A stretch of 64,000 nucleotides of DNA from assembly GCF_017526105.1 (NCBI RefSeq), contig NZ_CP071839.1, forward strand, positions 1,856,501 through 1,920,500. Direction: 5' to 3'. The position numbers and the translations under genes were made by a program. Below are positions 14,931-25,321 of this stretch, piece by piece. The notes under the pieces are model-generated. The model did not search any database, had not been told where the DNA came from, and was given only the letters and a program-made list of their open reading frames with translations. The DNA is from Streptomyces cyanogenus. Its GTDB lineage: Bacteria > Actinomycetota > Actinomycetes > Streptomycetales > Streptomycetaceae. How positions within the stretch are numbered: the stretch's first letter is position 1; every line of letters starts with the position of its first letter.

Positions 14931-16569
14931 TGAACTTGTCCTTGAGTTCCAGGAATTCTGCATAGGTCTTGGCGAACTCGGTGTTGTTCGTACCGTCTGT
15001 CGCCACGAAATAGATCCAGCCGTCGTGCGTCGGATTCAGCGTCGCCTTCAGCGCGTCCTCGCCGGGGTTGCCGATCGGGCCGGGCGGAAGTCCCGGGTGG
15101 CGGTACGTGTTGTACGGGCTCGGGTTGCTGTTGATCTCCTTCTCGGAGATGTGGATGTTGCTGGTGCCCTTGAGGTAGTTGTAGGTCGAGTCGAACTGCA
15201 GCAGCCGGTTGGTCTCGGTGTTGGTGGGCTTCAGGCGGTTGTAGACCACCTCCGCCATCTTGCGGAAGTCCTCGTGGGTCTTGCCCTCGGCCTGGACCAG
15301 GCTCCCGACCGTGACGAGCTGGAACGCGTTGTCCAGGCCGAGCGCCTTGGCCTTTTCGGTAAGGCCGTAGGCGGCGTACTTCTGCTTGGCCTGGGTGACC
15401 ATCTGTTTCAGGATGGCCTCGGGCTTCATGCCCTTGGCGGCCGGATAGGTGCCCGGGAAGAGGAAGCCCTCCAGCGGATCCTTGACCTCGCTGCTGCTGC
15501 GCGCCCAGGCCGGCAGGCCGAGGCTCTTGTACTGCTTGTCGGCGACCTTCTTGGTGCTGCCCGCGGACAGTTCGAGTTTCTTGTCGATGGCCGCGTAGAC
15601 ACCCGAATTACGCTCGCCCGGGGTGACGACCACACTGTTCTGGCTGCGCGGGTCCATCATCAGCCGGACGGCACTGGCGGCGGACATCTCCTTCTTCAGA
15701 AGGTACGCGCCGGCCTGGATTCCGTCGGCACCCGGGGTGCTGGTCTGGGCGTGGACGAAGGCCTCGGCGCTCTTGACGACCCCGGCCTCCTTCAGCCGGC
15801 GGCCGATCTCCCAGCCCCCTGCGCCCTTGGGAATCTCGACGGTGACCTGCTCCCCGTTGCCGTCGCCCGCGAAGTCCGGAGCCGTGCCGAAACGATTTTG
15901 GTAGAACTTGTAGCCGAAGTAACCGACTCCGCCGAGGCCGCCGCCGAAGACCAGGACGACCACCATGCAGGCGCAGCCGGTGCGCCGCTTCTTGCTCTTG
16001 ACGGGCTTCTTGCCCTTGCCGCGCCGCTCCCGCCGGCCCTGGAGCTCGTGCTCCTCGTCGTCCTCCTCGCCGTCCCCGGCGAGGACGGCGTGCTCCTCCT
16101 CGGCCGCCGCCTCCGGCTCGGGCTCCGGATCGGGGCGCCTGCGGGCGGGCGGCACCGGCGGCGGATAGGCGTCCTCGGTGCCGTAGAAGTCCGGCTGCTC
16201 CCCGCCGTAGGCCACGGGCTGCTGACCGTACGGGTCGCCGGGGTCGGCGGCGTACGGCACATGGCCGTGGGTGCCGGTCGCGTCCCAGCCGCCCTGGTGG
16301 AACTGCTGCTGGGTCTGGCCGTGGAACCGCTGGTCGTACTGCTGCTGACCGGATCCGTCCGGGTACGGCTGCTGCTGTCCCTCGTACCCGGGCTGCTGCT
16401 CGTGACTCCACTCGCCGTACTGCGGCGCCTGCGGATAGTGCTGGGGCTGGCCGTCGTAAGGGGACTGCCGGCCCGCGTGGGTCTGCTGTCCTCCCCATCC
16501 GCCGTCCCCGTACAACGGGTCCTCCGGATGCCACGGTTCGGAGCCTTGGCCCCGGCCATACTCAGTCAT
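14911..16569 (-). CDS. mltG: Endolytic murein transglycosylase MltG with long glutamine-rich cytoplasmic tail
   Basis: MltG cleaves nascent glycan strands at the membrane and is thought to set their length. The 552-aa protein has a Gln/Gly/Tyr/Pro-rich region (1-140), an acidic then basic stretch (145-196), one transmembrane helix (197-222) and the YceG/MltG domain. The probable catalytic Glu is E428 in SLVQAEGK, followed by LEGFLFPGTY-type and LPPGPIGNPG motifs. E. coli MltG lacks such a long cytoplasmic tail. The neighbour ruvX is a common partner in actinobacteria. Confidence 0.93.
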   Translation of the reverse strand: MTEYGRGQGSEPWHPEDPLYGDGGWGGQQTHAGRQSPYDGQPQHYPQAPQYGEWSHEQQPGYEGQQQPYPDGSGQQQYDQRFHGQTQQQFHQGGWDATGTHGHVPYAADPGDPYGQQPVAYGGEQPDFYGTEDAYPPPVPPARRRPDPEPEPEAAAEEEHAVLAGDGEEDDEEHELQGRRERRGKGKKPVKSKKRRTGCACMVVVLVFGGGLGGVGYFGYKFYQNRFGTAPDFAGDGNGEQVTVEIPKGAGGWEIGRRLKEAGVVKSAEAFVHAQTSTPGADGIQAGAYLLKKEMSAASAVRLMMDPRSQNSVVVTPGERNSGVYAAIDKKLELSAGSTKKVADKQYKSLGLPAWARSSSEVKDPLEGFLFPGTYPAAKGMKPEAILKQMVTQAKQKYAAYGLTEKAKALGLDNAFQLVTVGSLVQAEGKTHEDFRKMAEVVYNRLKPTNTETNRLLQFDSTYNYLKGTSNIHISEKEINSNPSPYNTYRHPGLPPGPIGNPGEDALKATLNPTHDGWIYFVATDGTNNTEFAKTYAEFLELKDKFNANAGN

Positions 16570-16691
16570 CGATCCCCTAGAGCCGCGAGGCCGACGGTCA
16601 CGCGGCCGGTGGGCCGGCTTCCGCTCCGCCTCTTGCTGTGCCCCGGCTGTTCGAACACCGGCGCATCGCGCGGAACGTTACCGTATCGCGA

Positions 16692-17156
16692 TCAGATGAC
16701 CACTTCGACGCCTTCGCCGGGTGGATTGCCTGACACCCGTTCGGATTCCAGGGCCTGCTGCAAAATGATGACAGCGGCGGCCTGGTCGATGACCGCGCGG
16801 CCCTTCTTCGACTTCACACCCGAGGCGCGCAGTCCCTGACTGGCCGTCACCGTCGTCATCCGCTCGTCCACCAGCCGCACCGGCACCGGCTTGATGCCCC
16901 CGGCCAGTTCCTGGGCGAAGGCCCGGACCTTGACCGCGGCCGGGCCCTCGCCCCCCTTGAGGGAGCGAGGGAGGCCGACGACGACCTCGATCGGTTCGTA
17001 CTCCTCCACCAGGTGACGCAACCGGCGGTGGGCGGCGGGGATGTCCCGGCCGGGGACGGTCTCCACCGGGGTGGCGAGGATCCCGTCGGGGTCGCACGAG
17101 GCGACCCCGATCCGGGCGTCCCCGACGTCGATCGCGAGCCGACGTCCTCTGCGCAT
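16692..17156 (-). CDS. ruvX: RuvX/YqgF-type RNase H-fold nuclease
   Basis: The 154-aa protein has the YqgF signature: an N-terminal AIDVGDARIGVA with the first acidic residue, VVGLPRSLKG in the middle, VDERMTT, and the late acidic residue in VIDQAAAVIILQ. The family is linked to 16S rRNA 5' processing in E. coli and proposed Holliday-junction resolution. It lies 14 nt downstream of alaS, a pairing conserved in many bacteria. Start ATG at 17156. Confidence 0.93.
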   Translation of the reverse strand: MRRGRRLAIDVGDARIGVASCDPDGILATPVETVPGRDIPAAHRRLRHLVEEYEPIEVVVGLPRSLKGGEGPAAVKVRAFAQELAGGIKPVPVRLVDERMTTVTASQGLRASGVKSKKGRAVIDQAAAVIILQQALESERVSGNPPGEGVEVVI

Positions 17157-17170
17157 CGTCCGCCGCTTCC

Positions 17171-19843
17171 TTACTTGGCGGTCTCGGCGACGAGCCGCTC
17201 GACGGCCTCGACGGCCTCGCCGACGGCGGCCGGGTTCTGGCCGCCGCCCTGAGCGACGTCCGGCTTGCCGCCACCGCCGCCGCCGAGCGTCTTGGCGGCG
17301 GTACGGACCAGGTCACCGGCCTTCAGACCGCGATCGCGGGCGGCGTCGTTCGTGGCGATCACCGTGAGCGGCTTGCCGTTGTTCACCGTGAAGAGGGCGA
17401 CCACGGCGGCGCGTCCGCCCTGGATCCGGCCGCGCACGTCCAGGACCAGCTTGCGCAGGTCGTCCGGCGTGGTGCCGTCCGGGACCCGGCCGGTCACCAG
17501 GGCCACACCGCGCACGTCCTTGGCGGACTCGGCGAGGCCGGCGGCGGCCTGGAGCACCTTCTCGGCGCGGAACTTCTCGATCTCCTTCTCGGCGTCCTTC
17601 AGCTTGCCGAGCATCGCGGAGACCTTCTCCGGCAGCTCCTCCGGACGGCCCTTGAGCAGCTCGGTCAGCTGGTTGACGACCGTGTGCTCACGGGCGAGGA
17701 AGTTGTAGGCGTCCACACCGACGAGGGCCTCGATACGGCGGACACCCGAGCCGATGGAGGACTCGCCGAGCAGCTTCACCAGGCCCAGCTGGGCGGTGTT
17801 GTGCACGTGCGTGCCGCCGCACAGCTCCTTGGAGAAGTCGCCGATGGTCACGACGCGCACCCGCTCGCCGTACTTCTCGCCGAACTCGGCGATGGCCCCC
17901 TGCTTCTTGGCCTCGTCGATGCCCATGACCTCGGCGCGCACGTCGAGGTCGCGGGCGAGCACCTCGTTGATCTTCTGCTCGACGTCGGTCATCACGGCCG
18001 TCGGAACGGCGGACGGGGAGCCGAAGTCGAAGCGGAAGCGGCCCGGCTGGTTCTCGGAGCCGGCCTGGGCGGCCGTCGGGCCGAGGGCGTCACGCAGCGC
18101 CTGGTGGGTCAGGTGCGTGGCCGAGTGGGCGCGGGCGATGGCGTGGCGGCGGCGCGCGTCGATCGAGGCGTGGGCCTTGGCACCGACGGTCACCTCGCCG
18201 ACCTGGACGACGCCCTTGTGGACGTACACGCCCGGGACCGGCTTCTGGCAGTCGCGGACCTCGATGACGGCACCGGAGTCGACCCGGATGCGGCCGGTGT
18301 CACCGATCTGGCCGCCGCCCTCGGCGTAGAACGGGGTGCGGTCGAGGACGATCTCGACCTCGTCGCCCTCGGTGGCGGCCGGGGAGGAGGCGCCGTCGAC
18401 CAGGATGCCGACGATCGTGGACTCGCCCTCGGTGTCGGTGTAGCCGATGAAGTCGGTCTCGCCCGCGGTGTCGGCGATCTCGCGGTAGGCACCGAGGTCG
18501 GCGTGGCCGGTCTTCTTGGCCTGGGCGTCGGCCTTGGCGCGCTCCCGCTGCTCCTTCATCAGGCGGCGGAAGCCCTCCTCGTCCACGGACAGCCCCTGCT
18601 CGGCGGCCATCTCCAGGGTGAGGTCGATCGGGAAGCCCCAGGTGTCGTGGAGCAGGAACGCCTTGTCGCCGGGCAGCACGGTCGAACCGGCGGCCTTGGT
18701 CTCGGTGACGGCGGTGTCGAGGATGTTGGTGCCGGCCTTCAGCGTCTTGAGGAAGGCGTTCTCCTCGGCGAGGGCGACCTTCTCGATGCGCTCGCGGTCG
18801 GTGATCAGCTCCGGGTACTGCTGGCCCATCATCCGGATGACGGTGTCGACCAGGTCCTTGACGACCGGACCGGTGGCGCCGAGCAGACGCATGTTGCGGA
18901 TGGCGCGGCGCATGATGCGGCGCAGCACGTAGCCGCGGCCCTCGTTGCCGGGGGTGACGCCGTCGCCGATGAGCATGGTGGCGGTGCGCATGTGGTCGGT
19001 GACCACGCGGAGGGAGACGTCCGAGGCGTGGGCGTCGCCGTAGCGCACGCCGGTCAGCTCGGTGGCCTTGTCGATGACCGCCATGGAGGTGTCGATCTCG
19101 TACATGTTCTGCACGCCCTGCAGAATCATGGCGAGCCGCTCCAGGCCGAGACCGGTGTCGATGTTCTTGCTCGGCAGGTCCCCGAGGATCTCGAAGTTGT
19201 CCTTGCCGATGCCCTCGCCCCGCTCGTACTGCATGAAGACGAGGTTCCAGATCTCCACGTACCGCTCGTCGTTGACGGCGGGGCCGCCCTCGACGCCGAA
19301 CTCGGGGCCGCGGTCGTAGTTGATCTCGGAGCAGGGGCCGCACGGGCCGGGGACGCCCATGGACCAGAAGTTGTCCTTCATGCCCAGGCGCTGGATGCGC
19401 TCCTTGGGCACGCCGACGACCTCGTGCCAGATCTGCTCGGCCTCGTCGTCGTCCTTGTAGACCGTGATCCACAGGCGCTCGGGGTCGAGGCCGTAACCGC
19501 CCTTGTCCTGGGGCGCGGTGAGCAGCTCCCAGGCGAGCTTGATGGCGCCTTCCTTGAAGTAGTCGCCGAAGGAGAAGTTGCCGCACATCTGGAAGAACGT
19601 GCCGTGCCGCGTGGTCTTGCCGACCTCTTCGATGTCGGGCGTGCGGACGCACTTCTGCACGCTGGTGGCGCGCGGGAACGGCGGCTTGACCTCACCCAGG
19701 AAGTAGGGCTTGAAGGGCACCATGCCGGCGGGGACGAGGAGCAGAGTCGGGTCGTCCGCGATGAGCGACGCCGAAGGGACGACGGTGTGCCCGCGCTCCT
19801 CGAAGAAGCTCAGCCAGCGGCGGCGAATCTCTGCCGACTCCAT
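17171..19843 (-). CDS. alaS: Alanyl-tRNA synthetase
   Basis: The product, 890 aa, charges tRNA-Ala and edits mischarged Ser/Gly. Class II motif 1 begins with the [14 protein letters not shown] region, and motif 2 surrounds [18 protein letters not shown]. The editing-domain zinc ligands are present as HSATH and CGGTH. The C-terminal oligomerisation domain ends in a Gly-rich linker (GGGGGGKPD). The ATG at 19843 touches the stop of the upstream gene (TGATG), so the small gene and alaS are coupled. Confidence 0.98.
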   Translation of the reverse strand: MESAEIRRRWLSFFEERGHTVVPSASLIADDPTLLLVPAGMVPFKPYFLGEVKPPFPRATSVQKCVRTPDIEEVGKTTRHGTFFQMCGNFSFGDYFKEGAIKLAWELLTAPQDKGGYGLDPERLWITVYKDDDEAEQIWHEVVGVPKERIQRLGMKDNFWSMGVPGPCGPCSEINYDRGPEFGVEGGPAVNDERYVEIWNLVFMQYERGEGIGKDNFEILGDLPSKNIDTGLGLERLAMILQGVQNMYEIDTSMAVIDKATELTGVRYGDAHASDVSLRVVTDHMRTATMLIGDGVTPGNEGRGYVLRRIMRRAIRNMRLLGATGPVVKDLVDTVIRMMGQQYPELITDRERIEKVALAEENAFLKTLKAGTNILDTAVTETKAAGSTVLPGDKAFLLHDTWGFPIDLTLEMAAEQGLSVDEEGFRRLMKEQRERAKADAQAKKTGHADLGAYREIADTAGETDFIGYTDTEGESTIVGILVDGASSPAATEGDEVEIVLDRTPFYAEGGGQIGDTGRIRVDSGAVIEVRDCQKPVPGVYVHKGVVQVGEVTVGAKAHASIDARRRHAIARAHSATHLTHQALRDALGPTAAQAGSENQPGRFRFDFGSPSAVPTAVMTDVEQKINEVLARDLDVRAEVMGIDEAKKQGAIAEFGEKYGERVRVVTIGDFSKELCGGTHVHNTAQLGLVKLLGESSIGSGVRRIEALVGVDAYNFLAREHTVVNQLTELLKGRPEELPEKVSAMLGKLKDAEKEIEKFRAEKVLQAAAGLAESAKDVRGVALVTGRVPDGTTPDDLRKLVLDVRGRIQGGRAAVVALFTVNNGKPLTVIATNDAARDRGLKAGDLVRTAAKTLGGGGGGKPDVAQGGGQNPAAVGEAVEAVERLVAETAK

Positions 19844-20190
19844 CAGTGGTCCTCATTCCGGTTGTACGAGTACGTCGGGTTCTCGATGTACTTCGGGTTG
19901 CTGCGGTCGTTCTCGATGGCGGCGTACCGCCGGGGCGCCGGGAGTTCCGGGCTGTCCTGGATGCCGAGGGCCTCCTCCAGCTCGGCCTCCCGCTGGGCCA
20001 TGTTGTCGCGGACGTCGAGCGCGAAGCCGACCGCGCGGTCCTTGAGCCGCTGACCGGTCTCCAGGGCCTTGTTCGCCGCGGTGGCGGCGAGGCTCTCCGG
20101 GGTCAGCTGCCTCAGCTTGCGGTTGACCTTGGTGGTGGCCCACACACCGGCGGCGACACCGGTGGTGAACCAGAACGTACGGCGGAACAT
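19843..20190 (-). CDS. Small conserved actinobacterial protein (DUF6167-like)
   Basis: The 115-aa protein has a weak N-terminal hydrophobic segment ([15 protein letters not shown], about 6-20), then a helical region rich in Ala, Glu and Arg, and a Tyr/Asn-rich end ([15 protein letters not shown]). It resembles the DUF6167 family found upstream of alaS in streptomycetes. Function unknown. Coupling to alaS (1-nt overlap) and proximity to the next gene suggest a shared transcript. Confidence 0.8.
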   Translation of the reverse strand: MFRRTFWFTTGVAAGVWATTKVNRKLRQLTPESLAATAANKALETGQRLKDRAVGFALDVRDNMAQREAELEEALGIQDSPELPAPRRYAAIENDRSNPKYIENPTYSYNRNEDH

Positions 20191-20206
20191 CGCTCGGTCT
20201 CAGTCC

Positions 20207-20641
20207 TTACTTCCGCTTGCGTCGTGCGGCGGGGACCGTCCGGCCCACGATCACGGTACGCCGGGGCGACTTCCCAGGCACGTCCTCCTTGCGGCCGCCC
20301 AGCGCCCGGCGGACGCCATAGCCGAAGGCCGCGACCTTCACCAGCGGGCCCCCGAAGGTGGAGGCGACGGTGGTGGACAGCGCGGAGGCGTTCGACGTGA
20401 CCTCCTGGACGTCGGAGGCGATCGCGTCGACCCGGTCGATCTGGGTCTGCGCCGAGCGCACGGCCTGGGAGGCGTCGGCGAGCAGCGGCACCGCCTGGTC
20501 GGTCACGTCCGCGACGAGCTTGGTGGTCGCCTTGAGCGTCTGGGCCAGCCTCGCCAGTGCGACGGCGAGGAAGGAGACCAGGATCGCCCAGAAGACGGCC
20601 ACCAGGATCCCGGCCACCTCTCCACCGGACACTGTGCGCAC
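20207..20641 (-). CDS. DUF948-type membrane protein
   Basis: The 144-aa protein has one N-terminal transmembrane helix (about residues 8-30, GILVAVFWAILVSFLAVALA), a long coiled-coil-like region (TLKATTKLVADVTDQAVPLL onwards) and a basic C-terminus (PAARRKRK). This is the architecture of the DUF948/YtxG-type family. The GTG at 20641 was used; a second GTG three codons downstream has comparable spacing to AGGGAG. It leads the alaS gene group. Confidence 0.8.
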   Translation of the reverse strand: MRTVSGGEVAGILVAVFWAILVSFLAVALARLAQTLKATTKLVADVTDQAVPLLADASQAVRSAQTQIDRVDAIASDVQEVTSNASALSTTVASTFGGPLVKVAAFGYGVRRALGGRKEDVPGKSPRRTVIVGRTVPAARRKRK

Positions 20642-20763
20642 CCGCTCCCTGAAACGTGTCTGAGCATCGGAAAAGTCGTGTGCCGAGCCTATCGCGCCGG
20701 GGCCGAGGCTCCGTACCGATTACCGGGCGGGGCGAGCGGAGTTGCGGGAAGGGATTGTACGCA

Positions 20764-22962
20764 GTGAACACGGTTCAGTACGCTCCGTGTCCCATGCGAG
20801 ATCCTCACAGTCCCGGCTCCTGGACGGACGGCGATCCGCCCGTCGAACTCACCGCTTTCGTCGGGCGCTCGGCCGAGCTGGCCGGGCTGACGGCGGCGCT
20901 CGGTCAGGCACGGCTGGTGACCGTGACCGGGGTGGGAGGGGTCGGCAAGTCCCGGCTGGCCGCGCGGGCGGCGGCCCGGTGGGCGTCCGGCGCCGCGGCG
21001 GGCGGGCCGGGGTGGGGCCGGGCGGAGCTGTCGCCGGTCCGGGACCCGCAGTTCGTGGAGTACGCGGTCGTGGAGGCGCTCGGCCTGACCGACCACACCG
21101 CCCGCGCGCCCCGGGAGACGCTGCTGGAGCACCTGGCGGGCCGGCCGGCACTGCTGGTGCTGGACGGGTTCGAGCATGTGGTGGCGGCCTGCGCCGAGCT
21201 GACGGCGGAGCTGCTGCGCTCCCTGCCGGAGCTGCGCGTGCTGGCCGTGGGCCGGCGCCCGCTGGACCTCGCGGGCGAGCGGCTGTTCCCGCTGGCGCCG
21301 CTCGACGAGGACGAGGCGGTGGAGCTGTTCACGGACCGGGCCCGGACGCACGGGGTGCCGGTGGCCGACGGCTCCGAGGTGCGGGAGCTGTGCCGGCGGC
21401 TGGAGGGGATCCCGCTGGCGCTGGAGCTGGCGGCCGGGCGGCTGCGGGCCCTGTCCCCGGCGCAGTTGCTGCAACGGCTCGACGACCGGTTCCGGGTGCT
21501 GACCGGTGGCGGCCGGGACGCCCTCCCCCGGCACCAGACAATGCGCACGGCGATCGGCTGGAGCCACGAGCTGTGCACGCCGGCCCAACGGCTGCTGTGG
21601 GCACGGCTGTCGGTGTTCGCGCAGACCTTCGACCTGGAGGCGGCCGAGTACGTGTGCAGCGGTGACGGGCTGGCCGCCGAGGACGTCCTGGACGTGCTGT
21701 CGGAGCTGCTCGCCCAGTCCGTCGTCTCCCGCGAGGAGACCCCGGCGGGCCCCCGGTACCGGATGCTGGACACCGTCCGGGCCTACGGCGCCGACTGGCT
21801 GGAGGCGACCGGGGACGCGGGCCGGCTGCGCAGACGGCACCGGGACTGGTACCTGGGCCTGGCCACCTGGTGCGAGCTGGAGTGGTTCTCGCCCCGGCAG
21901 CGGGAGGTGGCCGCGCGGGTCGACGCCGAGCTGCCCAATCTGCGGACCGCGCTGGAGTTCTGTCTGACCGAGCCGGAGGAGGCGCATCTCGGTCAGCACC
22001 TGGCGGGTTCGCTGTGGTTCTGCTGGGTGGGCTGCGGCCGGCTCGCGGAGGGGCGGCGCTGGCTGGAGCGCAGCGTGGAGCTGGACTCGGAGTACGAGCA
22101 GTCCCGGCTGAAGGCGCTGTGGGTGCTCGGCTACGTGGCGATCCTGCAGGGCGACACCGTACCCGCGCTGCAGGCGCTCCAGGCCTGCCGGGAGCAGGCG
22201 GAGCGGTCGGCCGATCCGACGGCGGTGGCGTACGCCGAGCACCGCAGGGGCTGTCTGGCCCTGGTCTCGGACGACATGGCCCGCGCAGAAACGCTGCTGC
22301 GGTCGGCGCTGGACCGCTACCGGGAGATCGGCGAACTCAACAGCAACGTCCTGATGGGCCAGGTGGAGCTGGCGATGACGCGGGCGTTCCAGGGAGACCT
22401 GCCGGAGGCGGTGGTGCTGTGCGAGGACGTGCGCCGGGTGTGCGAGGACCACGGGGAGCGCTGGGCACGGTCGTACGCGCTGTACGTGCTGGCGTACGCG
22501 GCCTGGCAGGGCGGCGATCCGTCCCGCGCGCGTGAGTTGCTGGTGGAGTGCCTGGACAACGTGCACACCTTCCGCGACCTGCTCGGGACGGTGCTGTCGA
22601 TCGAGCTGCTGGCCCTGGTGACGGTGACGCAGGGCGATGCGGCGGAGGCGGCGGTGCTGCAGGGCGCCGCCGGGCGGATGTGGCCCTCGGTCGGGCTGCC
22701 GCTGTTCGGCTCGGCGTACTACAACGCCCCGCACGAGCTGTGCGAGGCGACGGCCCGCAAGGCGCTGGGCGACGGGCGGTACGAGGAGTGGGTGCGCCGG
22801 GGGGCGCGGCTGGACCGGGAGACGGCGGTGGCCCGGGCGCTCAGGAACGACGTCCGGCCGCTGCCGGCGCTGCCGACGCCACGGGGGCCGGTCCACACCC
22901 CCTCCGGACAGCGCGAACCCGCCGCCTCGCCCACCCGGAAGGGCGGGGAGACGGCGGGCTGA
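20764..22962 (+). CDS. STAND-family NTPase with TPR-like C-terminus, no DNA-binding domain
   Basis: The 732-aa protein begins at GTG 20764, chosen because GGAAGGGA lies 9 nt upstream; the ATG at 20794 has no ribosome binding site. Walker A is GVGGVGKS (56-63) and Walker B is LLVLDGFEHV (129-138), followed by a RRPLDLAGERLFPL arginine-sensor region and GIPLALELAAGRL, the pattern of LuxR/AfsR-type STAND ATPases. Residues from about 400 on are helical repeats resembling TPRs. Unlike AfsR or LAL regulators it has no SARP or LuxR helix-turn-helix at either end. It may sense a ligand or act on a partner; the target is unknown. Confidence 0.85.
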   Translation: MNTVQYAPCPMRDPHSPGSWTDGDPPVELTAFVGRSAELAGLTAALGQARLVTVTGVGGVGKSRLAARAAARWASGAAAGGPGWGRAELSPVRDPQFVEYAVVEALGLTDHTARAPRETLLEHLAGRPALLVLDGFEHVVAACAELTAELLRSLPELRVLAVGRRPLDLAGERLFPLAPLDEDEAVELFTDRARTHGVPVADGSEVRELCRRLEGIPLALELAAGRLRALSPAQLLQRLDDRFRVLTGGGRDALPRHQTMRTAIGWSHELCTPAQRLLWARLSVFAQTFDLEAAEYVCSGDGLAAEDVLDVLSELLAQSVVSREETPAGPRYRMLDTVRAYGADWLEATGDAGRLRRRHRDWYLGLATWCELEWFSPRQREVAARVDAELPNLRTALEFCLTEPEEAHLGQHLAGSLWFCWVGCGRLAEGRRWLERSVELDSEYEQSRLKALWVLGYVAILQGDTVPALQALQACREQAERSADPTAVAYAEHRRGCLALVSDDMARAETLLRSALDRYREIGELNSNVLMGQVELAMTRAFQGDLPEAVVLCEDVRRVCEDHGERWARSYALYVLAYAAWQGGDPSRARELLVECLDNVHTFRDLLGTVLSIELLALVTVTQGDAAEAAVLQGAAGRMWPSVGLPLFGSAYYNAPHELCEATARKALGDGRYEEWVRRGARLDRETAVARALRNDVRPLPALPTPRGPVHTPSGQREPAASPTRKGGETAG

Positions 22963-22983
22963 GTGTCTGCGCCGGAGCTGGGG

Positions 22984-23598
22984 TCAGCGGGCGTAGTACT
23001 CGACGACGAGCTGCTCGTCGCAGATCACCGGGATCTCCTTGCGGTTCGGCTCGCGGTCCAGGCGGAACGCCAGGGCCTTGAGGTTCACCTGCAGGTAGCG
23101 CGGGGTCTCGCCGTCGGGGGCGAAACCACCCTCACGGGCGATCTGGAAGAGCGTCTTGTCCTTGGAGCGGTCGCGGACCTGCACGACGTCGTCCGGGCGG
23201 ACGCGGAAGGACGGCTTGTCGACCTTCTGGCCGTTGACCTGGATGTGGCCGTGGACGACCATCTGGCGGGCCTGGTAGATCGTGCGGGCGATGCCCGAAC
23301 GCAGGACCAGCGCGTCGAGGCGGCGCTCCAGCTCGACGATCAGGGCCTCACCGGTCTTGCCCTGGACCTTGGACGCACGCTCGTAGGCGCGGACCAGCTG
23401 GCGCTCGGAGATGTCGTACTGGGCGCGCAGGCGCTGCTTCTCCAGCAGACGGACCTTGTAGTCCGAGTTCTGCTTGCGGCCACGGCCGTGCTCACCCGGC
23501 GGGTAGGGGCGGGCCTCGAAGTACTTGACGGCCTTCGGGGTCAGCGCGATACCGAGGGCACGCGACTTCTTGACCTTGGGGCGGGACTGGTTCGCCAC
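22984..23598 (-). CDS. rpsD: 30S ribosomal protein S4
   Basis: The product, 204 aa, nucleates 16S rRNA assembly. The S4 RNA-binding domain covers about residues 90-150 ([29 protein letters not shown]). The N-terminus lacks zinc-binding cysteines, so it is the zinc-free form. The GTG at 23598 gives [13 protein letters not shown]. The gene stands alone, away from the alpha operon, as is usual in Streptomyces, and has a leader of nearly 300 nt. Confidence 0.97.
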   Translation of the reverse strand: MANQSRPKVKKSRALGIALTPKAVKYFEARPYPPGEHGRGRKQNSDYKVRLLEKQRLRAQYDISERQLVRAYERASKVQGKTGEALIVELERRLDALVLRSGIARTIYQARQMVVHGHIQVNGQKVDKPSFRVRPDDVVQVRDRSKDKTLFQIAREGGFAPDGETPRYLQVNLKALAFRLDREPNRKEIPVICDEQLVVEYYAR

Positions 23599-23899
23599 TC
23601 TTATCTCATTTCCTAGTTTCCGGCTTGTCAGGATTAGGGAGGTCGCATCCGCAGCCGGGAAAACCCGTCGGGTCCGCAGGGGACCTGCCGGGCAGCCGCT
23701 TCCCTGGTCTGGGCACATACGTGCAGCACGCGAGTGGCCCACCGACCGTCCCGGCACTGCGGGTGGTGGTGGGCTGCCCGCGACACCGTTCGACGGTGCG
23801 CGACGCTCCTTGAGGCAGTCCGCGAGGGACTGGGCCTCTGGCTGACCGTCCCGCTCTGACAGCACGGGACTCAGCACTTCGGAGCAGTCTACAGGGTGC
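23599..23899 (-). promoter_or_regulatory. Long untranslated leader/promoter region of rpsD
   Basis: No gene is visible in these 301 nt. On the minus strand a TAGACT element (about 23889-23894), immediately after the rarA stop, is a plausible -10 with only a weak -35. A transcript from there would have about 285 nt of G+C-rich leader with several short inverted repeats before the rpsD GTG. S4 represses its own synthesis through leader RNA in other bacteria, so an S4-binding structure is possible but not shown. Confidence 0.35.
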
Positions 23900-25255
23900 T
23901 CAGGACCCCTTGCGACCCAGGTGGGTACGGGTCCACTCCACGGCGTCCGCGTACCTGGCCTCGGCGCCGTGCCGGCTCGGCGTGTAGTACTCGCGGTCCT
24001 TCAGGGCGTCCGGGGCGTACTGCTGTGCGGCGATGCCCTCGGGCAGGTCGTGCGGGTACACGTACCCCTGCGCGTGGCCGAGCTTGGCGGCGCCCTTGTA
24101 GTGCCCGTCGCGCAGATGCGGCGGCACCGGGCCGGCCAGGCCCTTGCGTACGTCGTCCAGGGCGGCGCCGATCGCGGTCGTCGCGGAGTTGGACTTGGGG
24201 GCGAGGGCCAGGGCGATCGTGGCGTGGCTGAGGGTGAGGGCGGCCTCCGGGAAGCCGATCATGGCGACGGCCTGGGCGGCGGCGACCGCGATCGGCAGGG
24301 CGCCCGGGTCCGCCAGGCCGATGTCCTCGCTGGCGGAGATCATCAGCCGGCGGGCGATGAACCGGGGGTCCTCGCCGGCCTCGATCATCCGGGCCAGGTA
24401 GTGCAGGGCCGCGTCGACGTCGGAGCCGCGGATGGACTTGATGAGGGCGCTGGCGACGTCGTAGTGCTGGTCGCCGTCGCGGTCGTACTTCACCGCGGCC
24501 CGGTCGACGGTCCGCTCCAGCGTCCGCAGGCTGATCTCGCTCTCGCCCTGGTCCAGGGCGGCCCCGGCGGCGGCCTCCAGGGCGGTCAGGGCGCGCCGGG
24601 CGTCGCCGCCGGCGATCCGCAGCAGGTGATCCTCGGTGTCCGCCGGGAGCCCGACGGCGTCCTTCAGGCCGCGTTCGTCGCTCAGCGCGCGCCGGAGCAG
24701 GCCGCGGATGTCGTCGTCGGTGAGCGGTTCGAGGGTGAGCAGCAGGGAGCGGGAGAGCAGCGGGGAGATCACCGAGAAGTACGGGTTCTCCGTGGTGGCC
24801 GCGATCAGGGTCACCCAGCGGTTCTCCACGGCCGGGAGCAGGGAGTCCTGCTGGGCCTTGCTGAAGCGGTGGATCTCGTCCAGGAAGAGGACGGTCTCCT
24901 TGCCGAAGCCGCCGGTGGCCCGGCGGGCGCCGTCGATGACCGCGCGGACCTCCTTGACGCCCGCGGTGATCGCGGACAGCTCCACGAAACGCTTGTTCGT
25001 CGCCTTGGACACGACGTACGCCAGAGTGGTCTTGCCGGTGCCGGGCGGGCCCCACAGGATCACCGAGGACGGTCCGGCGGGACCGCCGTTGCCCTCCCCG
25101 ACCAGTCGGCGCAGCGGGGAGCCGGGGGCGAGCAGGTGCTGCTGGCCCACGACCTCGTCGAGCGTGCGCGGGCGCATGCGCACCGCCAGGGGACTGGCCG
25201 CCGGGTCCTTCTCCTGGCGTTCTTCTGCTGCTGCGGTGAAGAGGTCGGGTTCCAC
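23900..25255 (-). CDS. rarA: Replication-associated recombination protein RarA (MgsA) AAA+ ATPase
   Basis: The product, 451 aa, acts at stalled replication forks. Walker A is GPPGTGKTT near residue 70, Walker B is FLDEIHRF, sensor 1 is AATTENPYF, and the C-terminal tetramerisation domain ends in PHDLPEG. It is a clamp-loader-like AAA+ protein. The GTG at 25255 gives [15 protein letters not shown], close to the family's usual DLF start. Confidence 0.95.
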   Translation of the reverse strand: MEPDLFTAAAEERQEKDPAASPLAVRMRPRTLDEVVGQQHLLAPGSPLRRLVGEGNGGPAGPSSVILWGPPGTGKTTLAYVVSKATNKRFVELSAITAGVKEVRAVIDGARRATGGFGKETVLFLDEIHRFSKAQQDSLLPAVENRWVTLIAATTENPYFSVISPLLSRSLLLTLEPLTDDDIRGLLRRALSDERGLKDAVGLPADTEDHLLRIAGGDARRALTALEAAAGAALDQGESEISLRTLERTVDRAAVKYDRDGDQHYDVASALIKSIRGSDVDAALHYLARMIEAGEDPRFIARRLMISASEDIGLADPGALPIAVAAAQAVAMIGFPEAALTLSHATIALALAPKSNSATTAIGAALDDVRKGLAGPVPPHLRDGHYKGAAKLGHAQGYVYPHDLPEGIAAQQYAPDALKDREYYTPSRHGAEARYADAVEWTRTHLGRKGS

Positions 25256-25285
25256 GCTGAAACCCTAGAACACCGCACCGACAAT

Positions 25286-25320
25286 CGGGTCCGGGCCGTC
25301 AGCCGGCCCCTCCGGACCCG
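25286..25320 (-). terminator. Hairpin after the VKOR gene
   Basis: The outer arms CGGGTCCGG (25286-25294) and CCGGACCCG (25312-25320) enclose a smaller GCCG/CGGC stem. It begins next to the VKOR stop on the minus strand. Confidence 0.55.
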
Positions 25321-25321
25321 G

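Noticed and set aside
17684..20053. 789-codon open frame antisense to alaS
   Set aside because: Composition is Gly/Val/Asp-rich without motifs, and alaS on the other strand has all its signatures.
20764..22962. AfsR/SARP or LuxR-type transcription activator
   Set aside because: No DNA-binding domain is visible at either end, so calling it a transcription factor is not supported.
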